The notes under the pieces were generated by a model, which was not told where the DNA came from, searched no databases, and saw only the letters and a program-made list of their open reading frames with translations. The position numbers and the translations under genes were made by a program. Positions 6,637-15,126 of a DNA stretch of 16,606 nucleotides are shown here, piece by piece (positions within the stretch are counted from its first letter, which is position 1; every line of letters starts with the position of its first letter). The stretch comes from JBOGEN01 sp050743265 (GTDB taxonomy: Bacteria > Actinomycetota > Actinomycetes > JBOGEN01), in contig JBOGEN010000003.1 in the NCBI GenBank assembly GCA_050743265.1, positions 1-16,606 on the forward strand. Direction: 5' to 3'.

Positions 6637-9600
6637 TCGTCCTGCTCTCCACCGCCGACACCGACCTGATGGCCGCCCAGGTGGGCGCGGTCAGCGGGGC
6701 CGGTGGTGCCGGTACCGAGGGCGACACGGGGTGGCGCGTGGCGAACCCGTCCCGGGTCGAGCCCGGCGACGTGCCCGCGCTGCTCGAGGGCGCGTGGTGC
6801 GTGGTCGTCCGGCTGCTCGGCGGGCGGCGGACGTGGGAGGCCGGGCTGGACGCCGTGCTCGCCTCGGGCGTCCCCGCGGTCGTGCTCGGCGGCGAGGAGA
6901 CGCCGGACGCCGAGCTGATGGCGCTCTCCACGGTCCCTTCGGGGGTGGCCACCGAGACGCTGGCGTACCTCACCGCGGGCGGCCCGGAGAACCTCGCCCA
7001 GCTGGCCCGCTTCCTCTCCGACGCCGTACGGCTCACCGGCGAGGGCTTCGACGCGCCCGCACCGATGCCGGCGTACGGGGTGTACGGCGCGCGGCCGGAC
7101 CACGACGGACGCCCCACCGTGGGCATCGTCTTCTACCGGGCGCACGCGATCTCGGGCAACACCGCGTTCGTCGACACGCTCGCTGATGCCGTCGAGACCG
7201 TGGGGGCGAACGCGCGCCCGGTGTTCTGCGGGTCACTGCGGCGGGCCGACGCCGAGGTGTACCACCTGCTGGCCGGGTGCGACGCGCTGCTCGTCACCGT
7301 GCTCGCCGCCGGCGGGGCGACCGCGGACGGGTCGGTGAGCGGCGCCACCGCAGGCGGGGACGAGGACGCCTGGGACGCCGGTGCGCTCGCCGCGCTCGAC
7401 GTGCCGGTGGTGCAGGCGCTGTGCCTCACCTCGTCCCGCGCGGAGTGGGAGGCCTCGGACGCGGCACTCACCCCGATGGACGCGGCCATGCAGGTCGCCG
7501 TGCCCGAGTTCGACGGGCGCCTCGTCTCGGTGCCGTTCTCGTTCAAGGAGACCGGAGACGAGGGCGTGCCCAGGTACGTGGCCGACCCCGAGCGTGCGCG
7601 CCGGGCGGCCGGGATCGCCGTGCGGCACGCCCGGCTGCGGCACGTCCCGAACCGCGACAAGCGGCTCGCGCTCGTCCTGTCCTCGTACCCGACGAAGCAC
7701 GCCCGCGTGGGCAACGCCGTCGGACTGGACACCCCCGCGTCCGCCGTCGTGCTGCTCCGCGCGCTGCGCGACGCCGGGTACGACCTCGACGGCCTCGACG
7801 TGGCAGGCCTCGACGGGGACACGCTCATCCATCGGCTCATCGCCGCGGGCGGGCACGACGTGGAGTGGCTGACCGAGGACCAGCTCGCCAACGCCGACCT
7901 CCGTGTGCCGCTCGCCGACTACCGGCGGTGGTTCGACGCGCTTCCGGCGGCGCTCCGTGACGGCGTACGCGAGCACTGGGGCGAGCCGCCCGGCTCCCTG
8001 TACGTCGACGGCAGCGGCATCGACGCCGAGATCGTGCTGGCCGCGCTCCGGTTCGGCAACGTCGTGCTGGCGGTCCAGCCGCCCCGCGGCTTCGGGGAGA
8101 ACCCGGTGGCGATCTACCACGACCCCGACCTGCCGCCGAGCCACCACTACCTGGCCGCGTACCGCTGGTTCGAGCAGTCCTTCGGCGCGGACGCGGTCGT
8201 CCACCTCGGCAAGCACGGCACCCTGGAGTGGCTGCCCGGCAAGGGCGTCGGGCTGTCCGCGTCCTGCGCGCCGGACGCGGTGCTCGGTGAGCTGCCGATG
8301 GTGTACCCGTTCATCGTCAACGACCCGGGCGAGGGCACCCAGGCCAAGCGCCGCGCGCATGCCACCGTCGTCGACCACCTCGTGCCGCCCATGGCGCGCG
8401 CGGACACGTACGGCGACATGGCGAAGCTCGAGCAGCTCCTCGACGAGTACGCCCAGGTGGCCGACCTCGACCCGGACAAGCTGCCCACGCTCCGCCACCA
8501 GGTCTGGACGTTGGTCACCGCCGCCGAGCTGCACCACGACCTCGCCGTCGACGAGCAGCCGGACCCGGACGACTTCGACGACTTCGTGCTGCACGTCGAC
8601 GGGTACCTGTGCGAGGTCAAGGACGTGCAGATCCGCGACGGGCTGCACATCCTCGGCGACCCGCCGGTGGGCGAGCCGCGGGTCAACCTCGTGCTCGCCG
8701 TGCTGCGCGCGGCCCAGGTCTGGGGCGGGCAGGTCGCCCTGCCGGGACTGCGTGCCGCGCTGGCCGCGTACGCCGGGCTGGACGAGCGGGCGCTGCTCGC
8801 CGACCCGGGTGCCGCGGTCGCGTCGATGGGCGTGCTGCCCGACCTGGTGGACGGCCCGGCCCGTACGGGCGCCGACGCGGTCGACCTGCTCGAGGCGCTC
8901 GCCAGGCGGCTCGTCGTGGGCATGGAGACGCTGGGCTGGGAGCGGGAGAAGACCGTGCCCGTCGCCGCCGAGGTGCTCGGCGTCGCCGAGCCGGGCCGCG
9001 TCGTCCCCGACGTCGTCCGCGTGCTGGAGTTCGCCGCGACCGAGGTCGTCCCGCGGCTCGCCCGCACGACCGACGAGGTCACCCACGTCCTGTCCGCGCT
9101 GGACGGGCGGTACGTCCCCGCGGGTCCGTCCGGCTCGCCCACCCGGGGGCTCGTCAACGTCCTGCCGACCGGGCGCAACTTCTACTCGGTCGACCCCAAG
9201 GCGATCCCGTCCCGCAACGCGTGGGACGTGGGGGTCGCGCTGGCCGACTCGCTGCTCGCCCGCCATGTCGAGGACACCGGCGCGTACCCCCGGTCGGTGG
9301 GGCTGACGGTGTGGGGCACCTCCGCGATGCGCACGCAGGGGGACGACCTCGCCGAGGTGCTGGCGCTTCTGGGCTGCCGTCCGACCTGGGACGACGCCTC
9401 CCGCCGGGTCACCGGGTTCGAGGTCGTCCCGCCAGACGAGCTGGGCCGGCCCCGGATCGACGTGACCGTCCGCATCTCCGGGTTCTTCCGTGACGCGTTC
9501 CCGCACGTGGTCGCGATGCTCGACGACGCCGTACGGGCGGTGGCCGACCTCGACGAACCGGCGGAGCAGAACTTCGTGCGGGCGCACGTGGACGCCGACG

Positions 9601-10355
9601 AGGCCGAGCACGGCGACCGGCGGCAGGCCACGGCGCGGATCTTCGGGTCCAAGCCCGGGGCGTACGGCACGGGGCTGCTGCCGCTCGTCGACGCGCGGAC
9701 CTGGCGCACCGACGCCGACCTCGCCGAGGTGTTCGCGGTCTGGGGCGGCTTCGCGTACGGCCGCGGGCTGGACGGGGTGGCCGCGCGGCCGGAGATGGAG
9801 CGCGCGTTCGCCCGCATCGCCGTCGCCGCGAAGAACCAGGACACCCGCGAGCACGACATCGTCGACTCGGACGACTACTTCCAGTTCCACGGCGGCATGG
9901 TCGCGACCGTGCGCCACCTCACGGGCAGGTCGCCCGCCGCGTACGTGGGGGACTCTGCGGTGCCCGACCAGGTCCGCACCCGCAGCCTCGCCGAGGAGAC
10001 GCGCCGGGTCTTTCGTGCCCGGGTGGTCAACCCTCGCTGGATGGCGGCGATGCGCCGGCACGGCTACAAGGGCGCGTTCGAGATGGCCGCCACGGTGGAC
10101 TACCTGTTCGGCTACGACGCCACCGCGGGCGTGGTGGACGACTGGATGTACGAGGGCCTGGCCCGGGAGTACGTGTTCGACAAGGAGAACCGTGCCTTCT
10201 TCGAGGCGTCCAACCCCTGGGCGCTGCGCGGGGTGACCGAGCGCCTGCTCGAGGCGGCCGACCGGGGGCTGTGGGCCGAGCCGGACCCTGAGACGCTCGA
10301 CGCCCTGCGCGCCACCTACCTCGAGACCGAGGGTGACCTGGAGGGAGACGCGTGA
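6633..10355 (+). CDS. cobN: Cobaltochelatase large subunit CobN
   Basis: CobN is the porphyrin-type-substrate-binding subunit of the ATP-dependent cobaltochelatase. It inserts cobalt into hydrogenobyrinic acid a,c-diamide late in the aerobic pathway. From GTG 6633 it has 1240 residues, the usual size. The start VIVLLSTADTDLMAAQ is a typical CobN N-terminus. GGGEMETLG-type ends are absent, but the family core HLGKHGTLEWLPGK lies at 524-537, with PFIVNDPGEGTQAKRRAHA and DDYFQFHGGM further on. Two short Gly/Ala/Asp-rich insertions, at about 18-33 and 227-250, look like surface loops. GGAGGT at 6622-6627 stands 5 nt before the GTG, and the GTG overlaps the cobQ stop by 4 nt. The gene ends overlapping the GTG of the ChlI-ChlD fusion, its likely ATPase partner. 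Confidence 0.97.
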   Translation: MIVLLSTADTDLMAAQVGAVSGAGGAGTEGDTGWRVANPSRVEPGDVPALLEGAWCVVVRLLGGRRTWEAGLDAVLASGVPAVVLGGEETPDAELMALSTVPSGVATETLAYLTAGGPENLAQLARFLSDAVRLTGEGFDAPAPMPAYGVYGARPDHDGRPTVGIVFYRAHAISGNTAFVDTLADAVETVGANARPVFCGSLRRADAEVYHLLAGCDALLVTVLAAGGATADGSVSGATAGGDEDAWDAGALAALDVPVVQALCLTSSRAEWEASDAALTPMDAAMQVAVPEFDGRLVSVPFSFKETGDEGVPRYVADPERARRAAGIAVRHARLRHVPNRDKRLALVLSSYPTKHARVGNAVGLDTPASAVVLLRALRDAGYDLDGLDVAGLDGDTLIHRLIAAGGHDVEWLTEDQLANADLRVPLADYRRWFDALPAALRDGVREHWGEPPGSLYVDGSGIDAEIVLAALRFGNVVLAVQPPRGFGENPVAIYHDPDLPPSHHYLAAYRWFEQSFGADAVVHLGKHGTLEWLPGKGVGLSASCAPDAVLGELPMVYPFIVNDPGEGTQAKRRAHATVVDHLVPPMARADTYGDMAKLEQLLDEYAQVADLDPDKLPTLRHQVWTLVTAAELHHDLAVDEQPDPDDFDDFVLHVDGYLCEVKDVQIRDGLHILGDPPVGEPRVNLVLAVLRAAQVWGGQVALPGLRAALAAYAGLDERALLADPGAAVASMGVLPDLVDGPARTGADAVDLLEALARRLVVGMETLGWEREKTVPVAAEVLGVAEPGRVVPDVVRVLEFAATEVVPRLARTTDEVTHVLSALDGRYVPAGPSGSPTRGLVNVLPTGRNFYSVDPKAIPSRNAWDVGVALADSLLARHVEDTGAYPRSVGLTVWGTSAMRTQGDDLAEVLALLGCRPTWDDASRRVTGFEVVPPDELGRPRIDVTVRISGFFRDAFPHVVAMLDDAVRAVADLDEPAEQNFVRAHVDADEAEHGDRRQATARIFGSKPGAYGTGLLPLVDARTWRTDADLAEVFAVWGGFAYGRGLDGVAARPEMERAFARIAVAAKNQDTREHDIVDSDDYFQFHGGMVATVRHLTGRSPAAYVGDSAVPDQVRTRSLAEETRRVFRARVVNPRWMAAMRRHGYKGAFEMAATVDYLFGYDATAGVVDDWMYEGLAREYVFDKENRAFFEASNPWALRGVTERLLEAADRGLWAEPDPETLDALRATYLETEGDLEGDA

Positions 10356-12373
10356 CGTACCCGTTCTCCGCCGTCGTCGGCATGGACGACATGCGGCTCG
10401 CGCTCGTCCTCAACGCGGTGTCGCCGCACGTCGGGGGCGTGCTCGTCCGCGGGGAGAAGGGCACCGCGAAGTCGACGACCGTGCGCGCGCTCGCCTCGCT
10501 GCTGCCCTCGGTCCGCGTCGTGGCGGGCTGCCGGTTCTCCTGCGACCCGGAGCGCCCCGACCCGGCGTGCCCGGACGGGCCGCACGAACCGGGGGTGGCG
10601 TCGGGAACCCGTCCGGCACGCTTGGTCGAGCTTCCGGTCGGCGCGGCCGAGGACAGGCTGCTCGGCTCCCTCGACCTCGAGCGGGCGCTGACCGAGGGCG
10701 TGAAGGCGTACGAGCCGGGGCTGCTCGCCGACGCTCACCGGGGCGTGCTCTACGTCGACGAGGTCAACCTGCTGCACGACCACCTGGTGGACCTGCTGCT
10801 CGACGCGGCCGCGTCCGGGGAGTCCCGCGTGGAGCGGGAGGGCGTGTCCGTCCGGCACGACGCCCGGTTCCTGCTCGTCGGCACGATGAACCCGGAGGAG
10901 GGCGAGCTGCGGCCGCAGCTGCTCGACCGGTTCGGGCTCACCGTCGAGGTCACCGCGCCCCGCGAGACGGAGTCCCGCGTCGAGGTCGTCCGCCGCCGCA
11001 TGGCGTACGACGCGGACCCGGCCGCGTTCGCGGCGTCCTGGGCCTCGTCGGAGGCCGCGCTGGCGGAGCGGATCGTCGACGCGCAGGCGCGGCTCCCGGG
11101 AGTGGTGCTCTCGGACGCGGCGATGCGCCAGGTGGCGTCCGTGTGCGCGGCGTTCGAGGTGGACGGGCTGCGCGCCGACCTCGTCACCGCCCGCGCTGCC
11201 GTCGCGCACGCCGCCTGGGCCGGGCGTGACGAGGTCACCGCCGAGGACGTCCGCGCCGCCGCGCGGCTCGCCCTGCCGCACCGCCGCCGCCGCGACCCGT
11301 TCGACCCGCCCGGGGTGGACGAGGACCGGCTCGACGACGCGCTCGACCAGGCGTCCGACCCCGGGGACCCACCCGAGGGGCCCGACGACGACCCACCCCC
11401 GGGCGGCCGGCCGCCCGAGGACGGGCCGCCCGAGGACGGGCCAGTCGACGACAGCAGCGCCGAAGACGGCAGCGCCGAAGACGGCAGCGCCGACGACCAG
11501 CCCGACGCGCACCCGTCGTCCGGCGGGGGTGAGCGGCCACCGGCGGCGCCCACGCCGACCTTCCGGACCCGGCGTCTCGACGTCCCCGGCGTCGGCACCG
11601 GGGCCGCCGGGCGACGCTCGCGAGCCCAGACCTCGGCCGGGCTCACCACCCGCTCCCGTACGCCTCGCCGCGGCACCGTGACGCACCTCCATCTCGGCGG
11701 GACGCTCGCCGCCGCCGCCCCGCACCAGCGCGCCCGCGGCCGGACCGGCCCCGGGCTCCTGCTGCGCCGGGACGACCTGCGGGAGTCCGTCCGCGAGGGA
11801 CGGGAGGGCAACCTCGTCCTGTTCGTCGTGGACGCGTCCGGGTCGATGGCCGCGCGGGAGCGGATGGGCGCCGTCAAGGGCGCGGTGCTCTCGCTGCTGC
11901 GCGACGCGTACCAGCGCCGCGACAAGGTGGGGCTCGTCACCTTCCGTGGCGAGGGGGCGGAGCTCGCGCTGCCCCCGACGTCCTCGGTCGAGGCCGCCGT
12001 GGCCCGGCTCACCGTCCTGCCCACCGGCGGGCGGACGCCGCTGGCCGCCGGCCTGCTCCGGGCGCACCGGGTGCTGGACGTCGAGAGGCTGCGCGACCCG
12101 TCCCGCCGGGCGTTGCTCGTCGTCGTCACCGACGGGCGCGCGACCCGCCGCGGTGGCGCGAGCGCGCGAGCCCTCGCCGAGGCGCACCAGGCGGCCGGGC
12201 TGCTCGCCCGGACCGGGGTCGCCTCCGTCGTCGTCGACTGCGAGTCCGGCCCCGTACGGCTCGGGCTCGCGCCCCGGCTCGCCGTAGCGCTCGGCGCGAT
12301 GCCGCTGCGGCTGGACGAGCTCGCCGCGGACGCCCTCGCCGGCACGGTCCGCCAGATGAAGGGAGCCGCCTGA
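10352..12373 (+). CDS. ChlI-ChlD fusion, putative cobaltochelatase AAA+/vWA subunit
   Basis: This 673-residue protein fuses an AAA+ ATPase of the magnesium-chelatase ChlI type to a ChlD-type von Willebrand A domain. It presumably powers CobN, in place of the separate CobS and CobT of alphaproteobacteria. Walker A is GEKGTAKST (34-42), Walker B is GVLYVDEVNLL (131-141), and a sensor strand reads LLVGTMNPEEGELRPQLLDRFG. Cys60, Cys64 and Cys73 sit in the ChlI cysteine-containing loop. An acidic, proline-rich linker of about 75 residues (roughly 323-400), with short tandem repeats, joins the halves. The vWA domain carries the MIDAS motif DASGS (494-498) and later TGGRTPL and VVTDGRA. An actinobacterial example with the same neighbours is Mycobacterium tuberculosis Rv2850c next to cobO and cobB (from memory). 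Start GTG 10352 overlaps the cobN stop and has GGAGGGAG upstream. Confidence 0.93.
   Translation: MTYPFSAVVGMDDMRLALVLNAVSPHVGGVLVRGEKGTAKSTTVRALASLLPSVRVVAGCRFSCDPERPDPACPDGPHEPGVASGTRPARLVELPVGAAEDRLLGSLDLERALTEGVKAYEPGLLADAHRGVLYVDEVNLLHDHLVDLLLDAAASGESRVEREGVSVRHDARFLLVGTMNPEEGELRPQLLDRFGLTVEVTAPRETESRVEVVRRRMAYDADPAAFAASWASSEAALAERIVDAQARLPGVVLSDAAMRQVASVCAAFEVDGLRADLVTARAAVAHAAWAGRDEVTAEDVRAAARLALPHRRRRDPFDPPGVDEDRLDDALDQASDPGDPPEGPDDDPPPGGRPPEDGPPEDGPVDDSSAEDGSAEDGSADDQPDAHPSSGGGERPPAAPTPTFRTRRLDVPGVGTGAAGRRSRAQTSAGLTTRSRTPRRGTVTHLHLGGTLAAAAPHQRARGRTGPGLLLRRDDLRESVREGREGNLVLFVVDASGSMAARERMGAVKGAVLSLLRDAYQRRDKVGLVTFRGEGAELALPPTSSVEAAVARLTVLPTGGRTPLAAGLLRAHRVLDVERLRDPSRRALLVVVTDGRATRRGGASARALAEAHQAAGLLARTGVASVVVDCESGPVRLGLAPRLAVALGAMPLRLDELAADALAGTVRQMKGAA
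11411..11440 (+). repeat. Two perfect 15-nt tandem copies coding PPEDG in the chelatase linker
   Basis: CCGCCCGAGGACGGG occurs twice in a row (11411-11425, 11426-11440), in register with codons 354-363, giving PPEDG-PPEDG. The copies are identical at the DNA level, suggesting a recent slippage or a still-variable linker. Confidence 0.9.
11456..11485 (+). repeat. Two perfect 15-nt tandem copies coding SAEDG in the chelatase linker
   Basis: AGCGCCGAAGACGGC is repeated exactly (11456-11470, 11471-11485), codon-aligned at residues 369-378, followed by a diverged third start (AGCGCCGAC). It is independent of the PPEDG repeat 15 nt upstream but has the same unit length and an EDG core. Confidence 0.9.
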
Positions 12374-12987
12374 TGCCCCAGGGTCAGCCGACCACCATCC
12401 CGGACGACGGGCTCACGACCCGGCAGCGCCGCCACCGCCCGCTGCTCGTCGTCCACACCGGGGAGATGAAGGGGAAGTCCACCGCGGCGTTCGGGCTCGC
12501 GCTGCGCGCGTGGAACCAGGGCTGGCCGATCGGGGTGTTCCAGTTCGTCAAGAGCGAGAAGTGGCGGGTCGGCGAGGAGTCCGCCCTGCGCGCCCTCGGA
12601 CGCGTGCACGAGCAGACCGGCGAGGGTGGGCCGGTCACGTGGCACAAGATGGGCGCCGGCTGGTCGTGGATCCGGCATCGCGACGGCGAACCCGACCACG
12701 CCGCGGACGCGCTCGAGGGCTGGCGCCAGGTGCAGCGTGACCTCGCGGCGCAGACGTACGGGCTGTACGTCCTCGACGAGTTCACGTACCCCATGAGGTG
12801 GGGCTGGGTGGACGTCGACGAGGTCGTCACCACTCTGCGGGACCGCCCGGGCACCCAGCACGTCGTCATCACCGGCCGCCACGCGCACCCGAGCCTCGTC
12901 GAGGCCGCCGACCTCGTCACCGAGATGACCAAGGTCAAGCACCCGATGGACGCGGGCCAGAAGGGACAGCGGGGGATCGAGTGGTAG
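12373..12987 (+). CDS. cobO: Corrinoid adenosyltransferase (CobO/BtuR type)
   Basis: This 204-residue enzyme transfers the adenosyl group of ATP to the reduced cobalt of cobyrinic acid a,c-diamide or related corrinoids. The family's modified P-loop HTGEMKGKSTAAFGLALRA starts at residue 28, and GEMKGKST (30-37) binds ATP. Further family blocks are VFQFVKSEKW, YVLDEFTYPMRWGW and VVITGRHAHPSLVEAADLVTEM near the C-terminus. Length is normal. The ATG at 12373 shares its A with the preceding TGA (TGATG), and AAGGGAG at 12359-12365 lies 7 nt upstream. The last codons overlap the start of cobB by 7 nt. Its position between the chelatase subunit and cobB agrees with its step right after cobalt insertion. 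Confidence 0.97.
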   Translation: MPQGQPTTIPDDGLTTRQRRHRPLLVVHTGEMKGKSTAAFGLALRAWNQGWPIGVFQFVKSEKWRVGEESALRALGRVHEQTGEGGPVTWHKMGAGWSWIRHRDGEPDHAADALEGWRQVQRDLAAQTYGLYVLDEFTYPMRWGWVDVDEVVTTLRDRPGTQHVVITGRHAHPSLVEAADLVTEMTKVKHPMDAGQKGQRGIEW

Positions 12988-14348
12988 CAGCAGCGCCGCC
13001 GCGCGTCGTCGTGGCCGCTCCGGCGAGCGGTCACGGCAAGACGTCGGTCGCCACCGGCCTGCTCGCCGCGTTCGCCGCCCGCGGCCTCACGGTCTCGCCG
13101 CACAAGGTCGGGCCGGACTACATCGACCCCGGCTACCACGCGGTCGCGGCCGGGCGTCCCGGGCGCAACCTCGACCCCTGGCTCGTCGGCGAGCGGCAGG
13201 TGCCGCGGCTGTTCCTGCACGGAGCGCTGAGCCCGCGCCCTGCCGACGTCGCCGTGGTCGAGGGCGTGATGGGCCTGTACGACGGGGCGTCCGCGCAGCC
13301 GGGCTTCGCCTCGACCGCACACGTGGCCGGCCTGCTGCGCGCGCCCGTGGTGCTGGTCGTGGACGCGTCCCGGCAGGGCAGGTCGGTGGCGGCGCTGGTG
13401 CACGGGTTCGCCTCGTACGACCCGGGGGTTCGCCTCGGCGGGGTGGTGCTCAACCGGGTCGGCTCGGACCGACACGAGGCCGTCCTGCGGGAGGCGCTCG
13501 ACGGGCTGGTCCCGGTCCTGGGCGCGCTGCGCCGCCTCGACGTGCTGGAGACGCCGTCGCGTCACCTCGGGCTCGTCCCCGCCGCCGAGCGCGTCCCCGA
13601 GGCACGTCGAGTCGTGCAGGCGCTCGGCGAGGTCGTCGCCGCCTCGGTCGACCTGGACGAGGTGCTCGCGCTCGCCCGGACGTCCCCCGCGCTCGACGCG
13701 ACGCCGTGGGACCCCGCCGAAGCCGGCACCCCGGTGCCCGGCCGGCCTCGGGTGGCGGTTGCGGGTGGGGCCGCGTTCTCCTTCGCGTACGCCGAGCACG
13801 CCGAGCTGCTCGCGGCCGCCGGTGCCGAGGTCGTGCCGGTGGACCCGCTGCGGGACGAGTCGCTGCCCGAAGGAACCCGGGGGCTGGTGCTCGGCGGTGG
13901 CTTTCCTGAGGCGTACGGGGCGGAGCTGTCCGCGAACGCGTCGCTGCGCGCCGACGTCGTCCGGCTGGTCCGCTCCGGCGGCCCGGTGGCGGCGGAGTGC
14001 GCCGGGCTGCTGTACCTGGCCCGCTCCCTCGACGGGGCGCCGATGTGCGGGGTGCTCGACGCCGAGGCGCGGATGACCGACCGGCTCCGCCTCGGGTACG
14101 CGGAGGCGGTCGCCATGACCGGGTCCGTCCTCGCCGAGGAGGGGGAGCGCGTCGCCGGGCACGAGTTCCACCGCACCGCGTGCACGCCGCGTGCGGGCTC
14201 CCCGGCTGCGTGGGGCGTACGCCGTGGAGGCGAGGGCTCCAGCGGCACCGAGGGGTTCGTGTGCGGCAGCGTGCACGCGTCGTACCTGCACCTGCACTGG
14301 GCCGGCGCACCTGCGACGGCCAGGCGGCTCGTCGAGGCGGCGGCATGA
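12981..14348 (+). CDS. cobB: Hydrogenobyrinic (cobyrinic) acid a,c-diamide synthase
   Basis: This 455-residue glutamine-dependent amidotransferase amidates the a and c carboxylates of hydrogenobyrinic acid, providing the substrate of the cobaltochelatase. The N-terminal ATPase part has APASGHGKTSVATGLLAA (13-30), HKVGPDYIDPGYHA, and VVEGVMGLYDGAS. The C-terminal amidotransferase part has LGGGFPEAY, VAAECAGLLYLA with nucleophile Cys340, and SVHASYLHLHW with the catalytic His. A late-cobalt pathway is inferred from cobN in the same operon; in an anaerobic pathway the same fold would be CbiA. The GTG at 12981 was chosen because conserved sequence begins ten residues later and GGGGGA lies just upstream. 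The frame is open further upstream only as a shadow of cobO. Its TGA overlaps the ATG of an 11-codon ORF, and cobI begins 28 nt after the stop. Confidence 0.95.
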   Translation: MVAAAPPRVVVAAPASGHGKTSVATGLLAAFAARGLTVSPHKVGPDYIDPGYHAVAAGRPGRNLDPWLVGERQVPRLFLHGALSPRPADVAVVEGVMGLYDGASAQPGFASTAHVAGLLRAPVVLVVDASRQGRSVAALVHGFASYDPGVRLGGVVLNRVGSDRHEAVLREALDGLVPVLGALRRLDVLETPSRHLGLVPAAERVPEARRVVQALGEVVAASVDLDEVLALARTSPALDATPWDPAEAGTPVPGRPRVAVAGGAAFSFAYAEHAELLAAAGAEVVPVDPLRDESLPEGTRGLVLGGGFPEAYGAELSANASLRADVVRLVRSGGPVAAECAGLLYLARSLDGAPMCGVLDAEARMTDRLRLGYAEAVAMTGSVLAEEGERVAGHEFHRTACTPRAGSPAAWGVRRGGEGSSGTEGFVCGSVHASYLHLHWAGAPATARRLVEAAA

Positions 14349-14380
14349 GCGTGCCCACGCTGAGGGAGGCCGGCCGATGA
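14345..14380 (+). CDS. 11-codon bridging ORF between cobB and cobI (possible coupling device)
   Basis: The only cob junction without direct overlap is filled by an ATG frame coding MSVPTLREAGR. Its ATG overlaps the cobB stop (ATGA, 14345-14348), and its TGA overlaps the cobI start (ATGA, 14377-14380). GAGGGAGG, the cobI Shine-Dalgarno, lies inside it at 14362-14369, 7 nt before the cobI ATG. It may keep ribosomes moving from cobB to cobI, or it may be chance; a peptide function is not suggested. Confidence 0.3.
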   Translation: MSVPTLREAGR

Positions 14381-15126
14381 CGTCGGACGCGCAGCCGGCC
14401 CGCCGCCTCGTCGGCGTCGGGGTCGGCCCCGGCGATCCCGAGCTGGTGACGCTCAAGGCGGTCCGGGTGCTGCGCGAGGCGGACGTCGTGCTCGTGCCGG
14501 TGATGGGGACCGGCGAGCCCGGCCGGGCCGAGGCGACCGTGCTCGCGCACGTCGAGGCGACGCGGACACGCCGGGTCGTGTTCGCCCTCAACGAGCGCGA
14601 CGACGCGACCCGCCGGGAGCAGGCCTGGGACGCCGCGGCCCGCAGCGTCGCCGAGGCGTTCGAGGCCGGCGTGGGCACGGTGGCCTTCGCGACGCTCGGC
14701 GACCCGAACGTGTACTCGACGTTCACCTACCTCGCCGAGACGGTGCGGGGGCTCGTCCCCGAGGTCGTGGTGGAGACCGTTCCTGGGGTGACCGCGATGC
14801 AGGACCTGGCCGCCCGCTCGGGCACCGTGCTCGCTGAGGGACGCGAGTCGCTGGCCCTGCTGCCGCTGACCGCGGGGCTCGCCACGTTCGAGAACGCGCT
14901 CGCGCACTTCGACTCGGTCGTCGCGTACAAGGGCGGGCGGCAGATGCCCGACGTGCTGCGGGTGCTGCGCGAGGCCGGCCGCCTCGACGGCGCCGTGTAC
15001 GGGGCCGCCCTCGGGCTGGACGACGAGGACGTCCGGCCCGCGGCGGACCTGCCCGACGCTCCCGCGCCGTACCTCTCGACCGTCGTCGTCCCGGCCCGCC
15101 GGCGTGCGCGTGGGGGAAAGCTGTGA
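14377..15126 (+). CDS. cobI: Precorrin-2 C20-methyltransferase
   Basis: CobI transfers a methyl group from S-adenosylmethionine to C20 of precorrin-2, giving precorrin-3A. The 249-residue product is a single SAM-dependent tetrapyrrole methylase domain. LVGVGVGPGDPELVTLKAVR (11-30) is the N-terminal Gly-rich loop. AFATLGDPNVYSTFTYL carries the GDP motif in the CobI/CbiL form, and VVETVPGVTAMQDLAA follows. It is standalone here, unlike the CobI-CobJ fusions known in mycobacteria and streptomycetes, so cobJ must be elsewhere. No alternative in-frame start lies between the cobB stop and ATG 14377, and a strong GAGGGAGG precedes it. The stop overlaps the cobM GTG. An anaerobic CbiL could look similar, but cobN nearby favours CobI. 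Confidence 0.94.
   Translation: MTSDAQPARRLVGVGVGPGDPELVTLKAVRVLREADVVLVPVMGTGEPGRAEATVLAHVEATRTRRVVFALNERDDATRREQAWDAAARSVAEAFEAGVGTVAFATLGDPNVYSTFTYLAETVRGLVPEVVVETVPGVTAMQDLAARSGTVLAEGRESLALLPLTAGLATFENALAHFDSVVAYKGGRQMPDVLRVLREAGRLDGAVYGAALGLDDEDVRPAADLPDAPAPYLSTVVVPARRRARGGKL

Noticed and set aside
7233..10061. A 942-codon open frame on the minus strand inside cobN
   Set aside because: It is antisense to a full-length conserved CobN and its composition is that of a shadow frame.
12384..14726. A 780-codon open frame on the minus strand across cobO, cobB and cobI
   Set aside because: It lies opposite three conserved genes, has no recognisable domain, and crosses gene boundaries.
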